In this document: piece after piece, positions 19,337-27,359 of the stretch
How the letters are laid out: each line of letters starts with the position of its first letter
Position numbering within the stretch: the stretch's first letter is position 1
NCBI RefSeq assembly: GCF_000812685.1
Contig: NZ_JWIF01000074.1
Location: 124,001-188,000 of the forward strand
Origin: Halocynthiibacter namhaensis
Lineage (GTDB): Bacteria; Pseudomonadota; Alphaproteobacteria; Rhodobacterales; Rhodobacteraceae
Direction of reading: 5' to 3'
DNA length: 64,000 nt
Program-made: the position numbers and the translations under genes
Notes under the pieces: generated by a model
Seen by the model: only the letters and a program-made list of their open reading frames with translations
The model's database searches: none
What the model was told of the DNA's origin: nothing

Positions 19337-20310
19337 CGCGTTTTCCCTGCGAAGGTTAGTTCTAATCCCTTAGAAAATGGCACGCGCGGTGACCAATCCA
19401 GCTGGTGTTTCGCTTTGTCGATATTGAGACTTTGCCGATAAGCAAAAAGACCCAATGCATAGGGGGTGATGCGTGGTTCTGAGCCGTTCGGATGAAGCTT
19501 GCTGACCGCATCTGAAATGCGCGCAACGGCGAGGGCTGGGCACAGCGGAACTGAGCGCCACGTCACCGAAACATCTGCGCGTGCGGCGGCAAGTTCTACG
19601 ATGTCACGGACTAACGTTTGCTCGCCGCTTGAGATGTTGAAGCTATGACCTTCTACTTCGGGGCCGGCAACCAATGCCGCTTCGATCGCACTGACGACAT
19701 CGGACACATGGGTCAGATCGATAGCTGCATTTCCGCCATGCAGGCTTGGTAGGGGGCCTCGCTTGGCGGCGGCCAATAAACGGGGTAAGAGTGCCGTGTC
19801 ATTGGCACCATAAATGCCGCGTGGTCGCAAATTGATTGGGTGAACCGTTTGATGTGCAAGCACCCGGCGTTCCGCTTCGGCCTTTGTGGCGGCATAAGCA
19901 TTCACGGGTTTCGGCAAAGGGTGGGTTTCGGTGACATTTTCCTGATCACAAAAGTCAAAATAGATAGTCGGGGACGAGATATTGATGAACCTCTGCACAC
20001 CGGAGGTTTCCGCGATTTTAAGTGCGTTTTCCGTGCCAAGAATATTCGCCCGGTGGAATGCGGAATGCCTTCCCCATGGGGCCGAAAGGGCGGCGCAATG
20101 GATAAAGGCATCCGCACGTCCTATGCGATCAATCGAGGCGTTCGTTGGAGAGGCGAGATCGATCTCGGCGCAGTTAATCCCCTGTTTTCTCAATGCATCA
20201 AGACGTAGTTCGTTCCGACCGATGGCCAAAACATCATATCCTGTTGCCGCGAGATGCGCTGAAACCGCCCCCCCAAGGAAACCCGTCGCACCTGTGACCA
20301 ACACCCGCAT
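19333..20310 (-). CDS. NAD(P)-dependent reductase, 3-beta-HSD / OleD-like
   Basis: A 325-residue extended short-chain dehydrogenase. The nucleotide-binding GATGFLGGAV opens the protein, ISSPTIYF carries the serine region, and NAYAATKAEAERR gives the catalytic Tyr and Lys near residue 140. Sequence style matches the 3-beta-hydroxysteroid dehydrogenase/isomerase group, which includes OleD, the reductase of 2-alkyl-3-ketoacids. The ATG at 20310 follows the ketosynthase stop by one base; a longer reading would overlap that gene. It likely reduces the product of the adjacent ketosynthase. Confidence 0.87.
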   Translation of the reverse strand: MRVLVTGATGFLGGAVSAHLAATGYDVLAIGRNELRLDALRKQGINCAEIDLASPTNASIDRIGRADAFIHCAALSAPWGRHSAFHRANILGTENALKIAETSGVQRFINISSPTIYFDFCDQENVTETHPLPKPVNAYAATKAEAERRVLAHQTVHPINLRPRGIYGANDTALLPRLLAAAKRGPLPSLHGGNAAIDLTHVSDVVSAIEAALVAGPEVEGHSFNISSGEQTLVRDIVELAAARADVSVTWRSVPLCPALAVARISDAVSKLHPNGSEPRITPYALGLFAYRQSLNIDKAKHQLDWSPRVPFSKGLELTFAGKTR

Positions 20311-20311
20311 G

Positions 20312-21319
20312 TCAGACCTCAATCGCCATGCCGCCAAAGCTTACTCCGGCAGAGGTCCCCAATATCAGCAGCCGCGTCCCTTTGCAGATACGTCCATCCT
20401 TTCGCGCAATATCGAGGGCCGTGGGGATGGATGCCGCAATTTGGTTGCCCAAATGGCTGGCGATATTCACGACTTTTTGCGTGTCTAGGCCGATCGAACG
20501 GATCATGTGTTCAAGCGCAATTGGGCTTGCTTGGTGGGGCACAATAAGATCGACGTCGCCTTGGTTCCAACCGGCGCATTGCAATAGATCATCCACAAAA
20601 CCTGAGAAATGGCGATGCGTAACACGGAACAGCGCGGTTCCATCCATGTGGAACACGGCGTTCTGTGCAAATTCTTCGGGCCGCGTGTGGAAATCAATTC
20701 GTGTTCCACCAGAGGCGATGGAACTTGCTTCATATGCGGACGGGTAGGTGCACATCATGCTGGCGCGAATGCAGCCTTGCCCTGGTGTCGCTGTGGTCAA
20801 AATCGCAGCGCCCGCGCCGTCGCCAAAAAGTGCGGCCACTTCGGGTTGCGTTGACCAAGGAAGGGTTTTCGAGGCGACTTCAGACGAGACAACCAGCACC
20901 ATGCGTGCCCGTCCCATAGCAATGCGCGTTGCTGCGATATCAAGCGCGGTTACAAAGCTTAGGCACGTGGAATTGACATCGAATGCCTGCGCAGACCCAT
21001 CATTCATGCCCAATTCGCGCATGATTAAAGGTGCTGTGCTTGGCAGTGCCTGATATGGAAGCCCCGACGCGCCGATTACCAGGTCAATGTCGTTCAGATT
21101 TATGCCTGCGTCATCTAACGCGATACGTGCCGCCTGGACCGCGAGGTCGATTTGACTTTCATTAGTGCAAATGCGGCGTGCGATAACACCGGTCGCCTGT
21201 TCAAGGTGACCGCAGTTTAAATTTAGGCAGTGGTCAAAATCAGTCGACAGCTTTTCGGTCTTTGGCAAGGCATGACCAGTGCCGAGAATTCGGGCAGGGA
21301 GCACATTAAACATTTTCAA
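20312..21319 (-). CDS. 3-oxoacyl-ACP synthase III family protein (OleA/FabH-like)
   Basis: A 335-residue thiolase-superfamily ketosynthase. The Cys-His-Asn triad is readable as C119 in DVNSTCLSF, H262 in LIVPHQAS and N292 in HLGNQIAASIP. The conserved ALFGDGAGAAIL loop lies near 163. Such enzymes join an acyl thioester to malonyl-ACP (FabH) or to a second acyl-CoA (OleA). The partner reductase next door favours the OleA-like reading, but the two cannot be told apart by eye. It is the first gene of the operon. No Shine-Dalgarno sequence precedes its ATG. Confidence 0.88.
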   Translation of the reverse strand: MKMFNVLPARILGTGHALPKTEKLSTDFDHCLNLNCGHLEQATGVIARRICTNESQIDLAVQAARIALDDAGINLNDIDLVIGASGLPYQALPSTAPLIMRELGMNDGSAQAFDVNSTCLSFVTALDIAATRIAMGRARMVLVVSSEVASKTLPWSTQPEVAALFGDGAGAAILTTATPGQGCIRASMMCTYPSAYEASSIASGGTRIDFHTRPEEFAQNAVFHMDGTALFRVTHRHFSGFVDDLLQCAGWNQGDVDLIVPHQASPIALEHMIRSIGLDTQKVVNIASHLGNQIAASIPTALDIARKDGRICKGTRLLILGTSAGVSFGGMAIEV

Positions 21320-21341
21320 ACACGACCATATTATAAATTAC

Positions 21342-21383
21342 TGAACACCGTTCATATATGGGGGAGGGCGCAACGAACGTCAA
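21342..21383 (-). promoter_or_regulatory. Promoter with palindromic operator for the ketosynthase operon
   Basis: On the minus strand TTGACG (21383-21378) and CATATA (21360-21355) are spaced 17 bases apart, a good sigma-70-type promoter. The 13-base palindrome TGAACGGTGTTCA (21354-21342) begins next to the -10 and covers the expected start of transcription, the usual place for a TetR-type repressor site. A TATAAT at 21335-21330 could be an alternative -10 giving a nearly leaderless mRNA. No regulator gene is adjacent. This is read by eye and not tested. Confidence 0.55.
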
Positions 21384-21475
21384 GCGCGTCCTGTAATGTC
21401 TTAAGGCACCAAATGGTTTTGAGCCTTCTACGTTTGGCTGGTGTGGCGAGCGTTTATCGTGGAGCAAGGGGGTCG

Positions 21476-21510
21476 TAATAAAAGAGACCGCCCTGAGAAA
21501 CAGGGCGGTC
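21476..21510 (-). terminator. Intrinsic terminator after apt
   Basis: A perfect ten-base stem GACCGCCCTG / CAGGGCGGTC (21486-21495 and 21501-21510) has a five-base loop. On the minus strand it is followed by TCTTTTATTA. It ends the mtnP-to-apt transcript 120 bases after apt. It separates that unit from the ketosynthase operon, whose promoter lies just beyond. The rest of 21320-21632, outside this hairpin and the promoter, shows nothing I can assign. Confidence 0.85.
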
Positions 21511-21632
21511 GGTTCTTTACGTGTGTTTTGCAAACAGCGTCCGTGGGTAGCGGACCGGTCCTTTCTACGGGGTAATTCTTACCGAAAGATTTATAAAGTT
21601 AGCGAAATTGAGGATTTCTTCGATTTCTAAGT

Positions 21633-22166
21633 TTATAGCCCATCAAATTCGCAAAGCGAGTATACATCCATGCCAAGCGCCTCCAGCTTTTTGCGGCCGC
21701 CAAGGTCAGGCAAGTCGATCACAAAAGCGCATCCGACGATATCCGCGCCCAGTCGTTCAAGCAGCTTGATCCCGGCCTCGGCAGTGCCGCCGGTCGCCAG
21801 AAGATCATCAACAACAAGAACGCGCTCACCTGGTTTTAGCGCATCGTCATGGATCTCGACCGTGGCTTCGCCATATTCCAAAGTGTAATCTTGGCTGATG
21901 GTCTTGCCTGGAAGTTTGCCCTTTTTACGCACAGGGACAAATCCAACAGACAATTGATGTGCGATTGCGCCGCCCAAAATGAAACCACGCGCTTCTAGGC
22001 CGACGATTTTGTCGATGGGTTGGCCAACATAAGGGTGCAACAGTTGATCGATGGCTAAGCGAAACCCACGTGGGTCTTCAAATAGTGTGGTGACATCGCG
22101 AAACATGATGCCTTCATGTGGGAAATCCTCAATCGTGCGGATATAATCCTTGACGGTTTTATTCAT
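21633..22166 (-). CDS. apt: Adenine phosphoribosyltransferase
   Basis: Converts adenine and PRPP to AMP in purine salvage. The 177-residue protein opens [20 protein letters not shown]. It has [17 protein letters not shown] near residue 60 and the PRPP-binding [16 protein letters not shown] near 118, all typical of Apt. Its ATG overlaps the stop of the DUF418 gene (ATGA). It is the last gene of a unit that begins with mtnP, so adenine released by MtnP would be reclaimed here. Confidence 0.96.
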   Translation of the reverse strand: MNKTVKDYIRTIEDFPHEGIMFRDVTTLFEDPRGFRLAIDQLLHPYVGQPIDKIVGLEARGFILGGAIAHQLSVGFVPVRKKGKLPGKTISQDYTLEYGEATVEIHDDALKPGERVLVVDDLLATGGTAEAGIKLLERLGADIVGCAFVIDLPDLGGRKKLEALGMDVYSLCEFDGL

Positions 22167-23194
22167 CTTACTTTGCCTTCCGTGGTGAGCCGCATCAGGG
22201 CCTCAAGCGGGCCGCGTTTGAACTTATAGAACCAGAGGCGGGCGAACAATGCGGCAATCAGGCAAAATCCAACGGAAATTGCAAATACTGTCATTGTTGT
22301 CAGGCTTCCATCAAGTTTTCCCAAACCTTCAAGCACCCCCATCCCGATGTAGATGTGCGCCATGTATAAGGTTAGGCTCATGCGGCCCGGTGCTGCCAGA
22401 ATGGCCCCGATGTATAAGCGGTCAAGTACTGGCGTTATCCGCAAGACCAACCCCAATGTTGCCAATGCCGAACCCGTCCCGGCCAAGATGTAAAACGGGG
22501 TTGGGGGAAGGGGGGATGTTCCGGTGATTTCAGCAAGTTCTGGATCTAGTGCACCCAAGCCCCAGCTGAGTGTTGTGACGATGACCGCCATGAATATGCC
22601 GCCCACAATCAACCGCAACTGCACATTTTTCGCACCCAAGTCTAGCCGTCCGATCCACATGCCAATCAAAAAGAACGCAGCCCAGGGGAACACAGGGTGC
22701 CAGCCATTGTAAAATGAGTGGCGAAAAAACCCCTGTAGTGACCAAAAGTCATTGTATTTCAATGTGTCAAAGTCCCAGCCTGCCTCGTAATTGAAGGTGA
22801 ACACGGCAATATACCCGATCAACGTGATTGCCACAGCCCCAAGCAATAGGCCTTTGTTCGATGCACGGGTGAACAAGATGCCAATCACAAAATAAAGCGC
22901 GTAGAAATGCAAAATATCTGCATCGAACACGATCATATCCAACATGCCGATGACAAATAAAAATGCAGCGCGGCGCAAAGTAAGGTGCCAAGGTTGCCGC
23001 CCACTAGATTGCCCAAAGGCGAAACCGACCCCGGCGAGGATTACAAACAATGCCGCTGCGCGCCCTTCAAGCCCATTGGTGATAAGTGACGGCAGGTCGG
23101 ACGTGGCATTGACTTGGGTTGCGATCCGAAAATTCACCAAAACCATGCCAAGAAAGGCGATGAAACGCGCGATATCAATGCCTTGCAGTCGCAT
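22163..23194 (-). CDS. DUF418-like multi-pass membrane protein
   Basis: A 343-residue protein with about eight to ten hydrophobic helices. The opening [21 protein letters not shown] resembles the front of DUF418 and acyltransferase-3 proteins. The ending [11 protein letters not shown] resembles the DUF418 C-terminus. The family is abundant and poorly characterised. It overlaps apt by four bases and follows the DUF2269 gene by 11 bases. No catalytic residues can be named with confidence. Confidence 0.75.
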   Translation of the reverse strand: MRLQGIDIARFIAFLGMVLVNFRIATQVNATSDLPSLITNGLEGRAAALFVILAGVGFAFGQSSGRQPWHLTLRRAAFLFVIGMLDMIVFDADILHFYALYFVIGILFTRASNKGLLLGAVAITLIGYIAVFTFNYEAGWDFDTLKYNDFWSLQGFFRHSFYNGWHPVFPWAAFFLIGMWIGRLDLGAKNVQLRLIVGGIFMAVIVTTLSWGLGALDPELAEITGTSPLPPTPFYILAGTGSALATLGLVLRITPVLDRLYIGAILAAPGRMSLTLYMAHIYIGMGVLEGLGKLDGSLTTMTVFAISVGFCLIAALFARLWFYKFKRGPLEALMRLTTEGKVR

Positions 23195-23205
23195 GTTGAG
23201 GCTCC

Positions 23206-23691
23206 CTAAAACAGTTGTGGTTTGGTGATCATCAGCCAGAATATTCCGGTCAACCCAAGGAAAGCGGGCCAGCCGAGGAAAAACCAGATTTTAAAAAGGC
23301 GGAAGGCTTCGTCTGGCAGGGGTGAAGCTGTCTCAAGCGCCTGTGCGGCCAAGTTTCTGATTTTGATCTGCAGATGTACGACGGGTAACCAGCAAACCAG
23401 GGCGATGAAATAAAGCGCGTAGGTTGCGATCAGCCACGATTCTGTCAGCGCCCATCCTTGCAAATAGATCAGCCAAAGCCCTGTTGCTGGCTGGATTATC
23501 CCGGCCGGGGTAGTGAAGATCCAATCGGCCAGCACCACACCGCAGACAACCGAATGCACCGTTTCCACGCGTCCTTTGCGGGACAAATGCATGGCCCAAA
23601 CCATTTGAAAAGCGGTTCCAATGCCGGTTCCGAACAACACCGTCGAACACAGGATATGTAGATATTTTGCAACGAAATAGCAATCCATCAT
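23206..23691 (-). CDS. DUF2269 family membrane protein
   Basis: A 161-residue protein with four hydrophobic helices. The family signature is visible in VAKYLHILCSTVLFGTGIGTAF at the front, ADWIFTTPAGIIQPATG near residue 55, and the final FFLGWPAFLGLTGIFWLM helix. DUF2269 proteins often accompany a reductase with a DoxX-like tail, as here. They are of unknown function. The ATG overlaps the stop of the SDR/DoxX gene by four bases (ATGA). Confidence 0.82.
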   Translation of the reverse strand: MMDCYFVAKYLHILCSTVLFGTGIGTAFQMVWAMHLSRKGRVETVHSVVCGVVLADWIFTTPAGIIQPATGLWLIYLQGWALTESWLIATYALYFIALVCWLPVVHLQIKIRNLAAQALETASPLPDEAFRLFKIWFFLGWPAFLGLTGIFWLMITKPQLF

Positions 23692-24962
23692 CGTTCTTCT
23701 TCAAGGATGAGAAAAATACATAATAACAACAAAATTGGAATGTTCTTTAACAGGCCTCCGACTGGTAATAACCACAGAGATGGCGCCAAAACGGTCAACC
23801 CGATACTGTACCCTCCGACAAGTGCCAGCTGGATCCAGCCCATTAATTTCAACCGCCATCCGCGCAATAATGCAAGGGCGATTGCCAAGTCTGCCAAGCC
23901 GCCTAAACGCGCGATTGCGATCAAGGCGCTGTCTGGCAAGGCAGCGCCAGACAACATTGGTAAGAATGCTTCTGACGGCAATAATAGGCCAACTAACCCG
24001 GATAAAACCCACATGAAGATTAGGGTTAGCCGCAATACGGGTCGCAACAGATATAGCCGGGCTTGCCACAAATCTTGTGTGCCTGCTGGGCGGGCGTTGA
24101 TGAAATCAGAAAACCCACGCGGTTTGTTCTTCAACTTCGTCGTGAGGGCTGTGTCCTTCGCTAAGACGCCGACCTCTAGCTGGGATAGGGCGGTGGTGGA
24201 AATTGGCCCCATTTGCATGAAATCCCCACAGCGACCTGCCCATCGCGCAAGCCCCTTTGGCAGCGTGAAACATATGCTAGGCCGCAGACCATACCAGCCG
24301 CGGTATCCTGCGATCATTTGTCGTTGAGACACTTTCTCAGGCCCGCCAATATCGTGGGGGCCTGATCCAAATTGTGAAGGGGTTTCGACGATTTCGCGTG
24401 TGACCCGGGCCAGATCGGCCGCATGTATTGGGTTCATGATCTGCGTCCCTCCGCCGGGAAGAGGTGTTAGCGGTACGCTGGCCAACGCCCGAAGCAATGA
24501 CGATCCGCCATAAGACGTGTCGCCCAAAACGAGGCCGGGGCGCAGACAGGTGACGTTATGAGTTTGGGCAAGGGCTTCGCCCGCGCGACGCCAACGGGCA
24601 AATCTTGTGGTGGCCGTGTCAATGCCCACCGCAGAGATCAAAACTGTTTGCGCGCGGCGTGCCGCTTCATACAGCGCCTTGGGCGCATTGACGTGTACGG
24701 CCTCAAACACGGTGTCGGATGCATTCAATAGGCCAGCGGCATTTATCACCACGTCGCAATCTTCTGCAGCGGTCTTCCAAAAGGATGGGTCATGTGTTTC
24801 GCGCTTGGACAGATCGGCGTGAAAGGTTTTAAACCCCATATTTTTCAAGGCCTTTACCCGTCTGGCGCAGGCAATTACTTCCCATCCTGCTGTGCGAAAC
24901 TCAAACGCGATGTGTCGGCCAATAAAGCCGTCGGCACCAAGAATTAAAATGCGTTTTTTCAC
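23688..24962 (-). CDS. NAD(P)-binding epimerase-like protein fused to a DoxX-like membrane domain
   Basis: A two-part protein of 424 residues. Residues 1 to about 280 form an atypical SDR with LGADGFIGRHIAFEF at the front and LRPGLVLGDTSYGG near 140. From about 300 there are four hydrophobic helices of the DoxX_3 type ending LLLLCIFLILEEER. This fusion is a known architecture, usually paired with DUF2269, and its reaction is not established. It starts with GTG at 24962 within the mtnP stop (GTGA). The expected SDR YxxxK pair is not obvious. Confidence 0.82.
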   Translation of the reverse strand: MKKRILILGADGFIGRHIAFEFRTAGWEVIACARRVKALKNMGFKTFHADLSKRETHDPSFWKTAAEDCDVVINAAGLLNASDTVFEAVHVNAPKALYEAARRAQTVLISAVGIDTATTRFARWRRAGEALAQTHNVTCLRPGLVLGDTSYGGSSLLRALASVPLTPLPGGGTQIMNPIHAADLARVTREIVETPSQFGSGPHDIGGPEKVSQRQMIAGYRGWYGLRPSICFTLPKGLARWAGRCGDFMQMGPISTTALSQLEVGVLAKDTALTTKLKNKPRGFSDFINARPAGTQDLWQARLYLLRPVLRLTLIFMWVLSGLVGLLLPSEAFLPMLSGAALPDSALIAIARLGGLADLAIALALLRGWRLKLMGWIQLALVGGYSIGLTVLAPSLWLLPVGGLLKNIPILLLLCIFLILEEER

Positions 24963-25837
24963 CCGATCACACGTCCTGCAACGGCATCTAGTTTTGCCAT
25001 CAGGGCGGGGTCACGTTTGTCAGCCGCTGTTAGGATCGCAAATTCAAGTGCACGATCACAGCCATGCACACAGGGGGCACGATCAGCGCCCAACACCTCA
25101 GGCAGTCGGGCAACCATGTCTCGCCCCTTGTTCGCATTTCCCATTAATGTCTTAATGATTTCAGTGACATCAACTTCACCATGGTCCGGGTGCCAGCTGT
25201 CATAATCGGTGATCATGGCAACAGACGCATAGCAAAGCTCGGCCTCGCGGGCCAATTTAGCTTCGGGCATGTTGGTCATGCCGATCACATCGCAGCCCCA
25301 GCTTTCGCGGTACATTTTGCTTTCGGCCAGCGTAGAAAACTGAGGGCCTTCCATAGCCAAATAAGTGCCGCCACGATGTACATTTATGTCGGCGTGCCGT
25401 GCCGCAGTTTCGCAAGCGTCCGACAGACGGGGGCAAGTGGGGTGCGCGACCGAGACATGAGCGACACAACCCGTGCCAAAAAAGGACTTCTCTCGCGCAA
25501 ATGTGCGATCAATAAATTGATCTACAATGACGAAGTCGCCGGGTGCCATTTCGTCTCGGAAGGATCCGCAGGCAGATACAGAGATCACATCGGTGACGCC
25601 GATACGCTTCAATGCGTCAATATTTGCGCGATAGGGCACGGTTGACGGGGAATGCACATGGCCTCGGCCGTGACGCGGAAGAAAGGCCATTTTAACGCCA
25701 TTCAACACGCCGGTCAGAACCTCATCCGATGGTGTGCCCCAAGGGGTTTCAATCGCCTGCCAGGCCGCGTTGTCAAGCCCATCAATCTCATAGAGGCCAG
25801 ACCCCCCGATCACGCCAATCATGGTTTCTGTGGTCAT
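24959..25837 (-). CDS. mtnP: S-methyl-5'-thioadenosine phosphorylase
   Basis: Splits methylthioadenosine with phosphate into adenine and 5-methylthioribose-1-phosphate. The 292-residue protein begins with IGVIGGSGLYEIDGL. It has LPRHGRGHVHSPSTVPYRAN near residue 53, MEGPQFSTLAES near 166 and GCDVIGMTNMPEAKLAREAE near 185, the full set for MtnP. ATG 25837 is chosen because GGAG lies seven bases upstream; a TTG one codon earlier is less likely. Its product adenine matches apt at the end of the same unit. Confidence 0.95.
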   Translation of the reverse strand: MTTETMIGVIGGSGLYEIDGLDNAAWQAIETPWGTPSDEVLTGVLNGVKMAFLPRHGRGHVHSPSTVPYRANIDALKRIGVTDVISVSACGSFRDEMAPGDFVIVDQFIDRTFAREKSFFGTGCVAHVSVAHPTCPRLSDACETAARHADINVHRGGTYLAMEGPQFSTLAESKMYRESWGCDVIGMTNMPEAKLAREAELCYASVAMITDYDSWHPDHGEVDVTEIIKTLMGNANKGRDMVARLPEVLGADRAPCVHGCDRALEFAILTAADKRDPALMAKLDAVAGRVIG

Positions 25838-25873
25838 CAATGGGCTCCTGCATTGGGTTGTGTTTGGGGTAAG

Positions 25874-26479
25874 TTAATCATCGGGACGCTTTAGGGTAAA
25901 GACCTCTTCCACCTTTGCATAATCACGATATCCCATGCGGGCCAGCGGCTGGTATTTTGTCGCGTCAAATATTCCGTCTGTCATACAATCATCGTTCAAA
26001 TGTACGCCGATAACTTCGCCAAAGACTACGGTGTTGGCCTCACCCGGCAATTGCACCATTTTTGTCATTTTGCATTCTAAGGCTGCCGGGGCGTTTGCGA
26101 CGCGGGGGACGTTGATGCCTGTGCAATCGAGTTTTTCCAGACCGGCGTGCAGAAACTCATCTTCATCGGCTGTGAGGGCCGCTGAGGTCGCATTCATTGC
26201 GTCGCGCATCTCAAAACCCACGACATTTACGCAAAAAACGCCAGTTTCCTGGATGATGCTTGCGCTGTCTTTCATTCCATCGCGGTCGGGCTTGCCCGAG
26301 GTGGTGGCAAACATCACTTGCGGTGGCTCGTAGGCCACCCCGTTGAAAAAGGAATAGGGAGCAAGGTTGTCGCAGCCTTGTTTATCGCGTGTCGATATCC
26401 AGCCAATGGGACGCGGAGTGATCAACGCATTAAACGGGTTGTGGGGCAGGCCATGGCCATCTTCTGGGCGGTAAAACAT
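25874..26479 (-). CDS. Flavin reductase family protein
   Basis: A 201-residue flavoprotein of the flavin reductase/DIM6-NTAB fold, with FNALITPRPIGWISTRD at the front, NLAPYSFFNGVAYEPPQVMF near residue 40 and the GVFCVNVVG strand. These bind FMN and serve as reductase partners or free-standing reductases. It lies 36 bases upstream of mtnP on the same strand and may share its transcript. No oxygenase partner is adjacent. Confidence 0.88.
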   Translation of the reverse strand: MFYRPEDGHGLPHNPFNALITPRPIGWISTRDKQGCDNLAPYSFFNGVAYEPPQVMFATTSGKPDRDGMKDSASIIQETGVFCVNVVGFEMRDAMNATSAALTADEDEFLHAGLEKLDCTGINVPRVANAPAALECKMTKMVQLPGEANTVVFGEVIGVHLNDDCMTDGIFDATKYQPLARMGYRDYAKVEEVFTLKRPDD

Positions 26480-26575
26480 CTGCTTTCCTTCAAAGGCGTC
26501 GCGGTTTACTCAGAGGTAATGGCGCATTGGTCCGGGGTCCAGTGCTTGGATAGAAAAACTGTGTGAGGGGACGCG

Positions 26576-27064
26576 GTGATTGAACTTAGGCAGGAAACGT
26601 CAGCGGATTGCTGGGAAGTTGAAGCACTTTATGATCTGTGTTTTGCGCCGGGGCGCGAGGCACTATCATCCTATCGTTTGCGCGAAGGCGTGGATCCTGT
26701 TGCTAAACTGTCCATTGTCGCCCGTGACGAGATGAATATCCTTGCAGGCGCAATCCGATATTGGCCGGTCGATGTAAGTGGACAGCGCGTTCTGCTTTTG
26801 GGACCAGTCGCTGTACACCCCACCCACCAAGGCGAAGGTCTTGGGGGGTCCTTAATGCGTCACAGCATTGAACTTGCTAGGGAAACCGGATGGAAACATG
26901 TGATGCTGGTCGGTGATGAACCCTATTATCACAGATTTGGTTTCCGCCGACTGACCGGTGTGTTCATGCCGCCCCCCACAAATCCGGAACGTGTGCTTGG
27001 ACTTGAACTTGTGCCGGGCTGTTGGCTTGGGGTCGCAGGCGATGTTCGTAAGGTCGATGTGTAA
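26576..27064 (+). CDS. GNAT N-acetyltransferase
   Basis: A 162-residue GNAT protein of the YhbS-like kind. The acetyl-CoA motif is LLLGPVAVHPTHQGEGLGGSL near residue 82, followed by VMLVGDEPYYHRFGFRR. Translation starts at GTG 26576, with GAGGGGA about five bases upstream. It is divergent from the flavin reductase gene (97 bases apart) and ends close to a small membrane gene on the other strand. The substrate is unknown. Confidence 0.88.
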   Translation: MIELRQETSADCWEVEALYDLCFAPGREALSSYRLREGVDPVAKLSIVARDEMNILAGAIRYWPVDVSGQRVLLLGPVAVHPTHQGEGLGGSLMRHSIELARETGWKHVMLVGDEPYYHRFGFRRLTGVFMPPPTNPERVLGLELVPGCWLGVAGDVRKVDV

Positions 27065-27068
27065 CTGA

Positions 27069-27266
27069 TTATGGCGTGAAGCGCACAAGGTTTCTGTGAC
27101 GTTTCGTGTTTTGGATGAATGATGCACATCCCATGACCAACAAAGTGCCAGCACCTGAGAGACTGTAACCACAGACCACTGCCCAAACTGGAGCAGCGGT
27201 CAGCCATAGGCTAATGGCAATCGAAATAGCAACAAAAAAGCTAAGCGCAATATCAGAGTGATTCAT
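27069..27266 (-). CDS. Small two-helix membrane protein
   Basis: A 65-residue protein beginning MNHSDIALSFF. It has two hydrophobic stretches (about residues 6-25 and 28-48), then a basic tail ending KRHRNLVRFTP. GGGGAA lies about six bases before the ATG at 27266, which favours this start over one four codons upstream. I do not recognise a family. It converges on the GNAT gene, with only four bases between the stops. Confidence 0.5.
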   Translation of the reverse strand: MNHSDIALSFFVAISIAISLWLTAAPVWAVVCGYSLSGAGTLLVMGCASFIQNTKRHRNLVRFTP

Positions 27267-27359
27267 GGTATTCCCCAAGTCGAAATCGAGACATTAATTA
27301 TGCCCCTAGACTGTCTTGGAAATATTAAATATCCATGAATGTTCCTGATAAGTTCTGGT

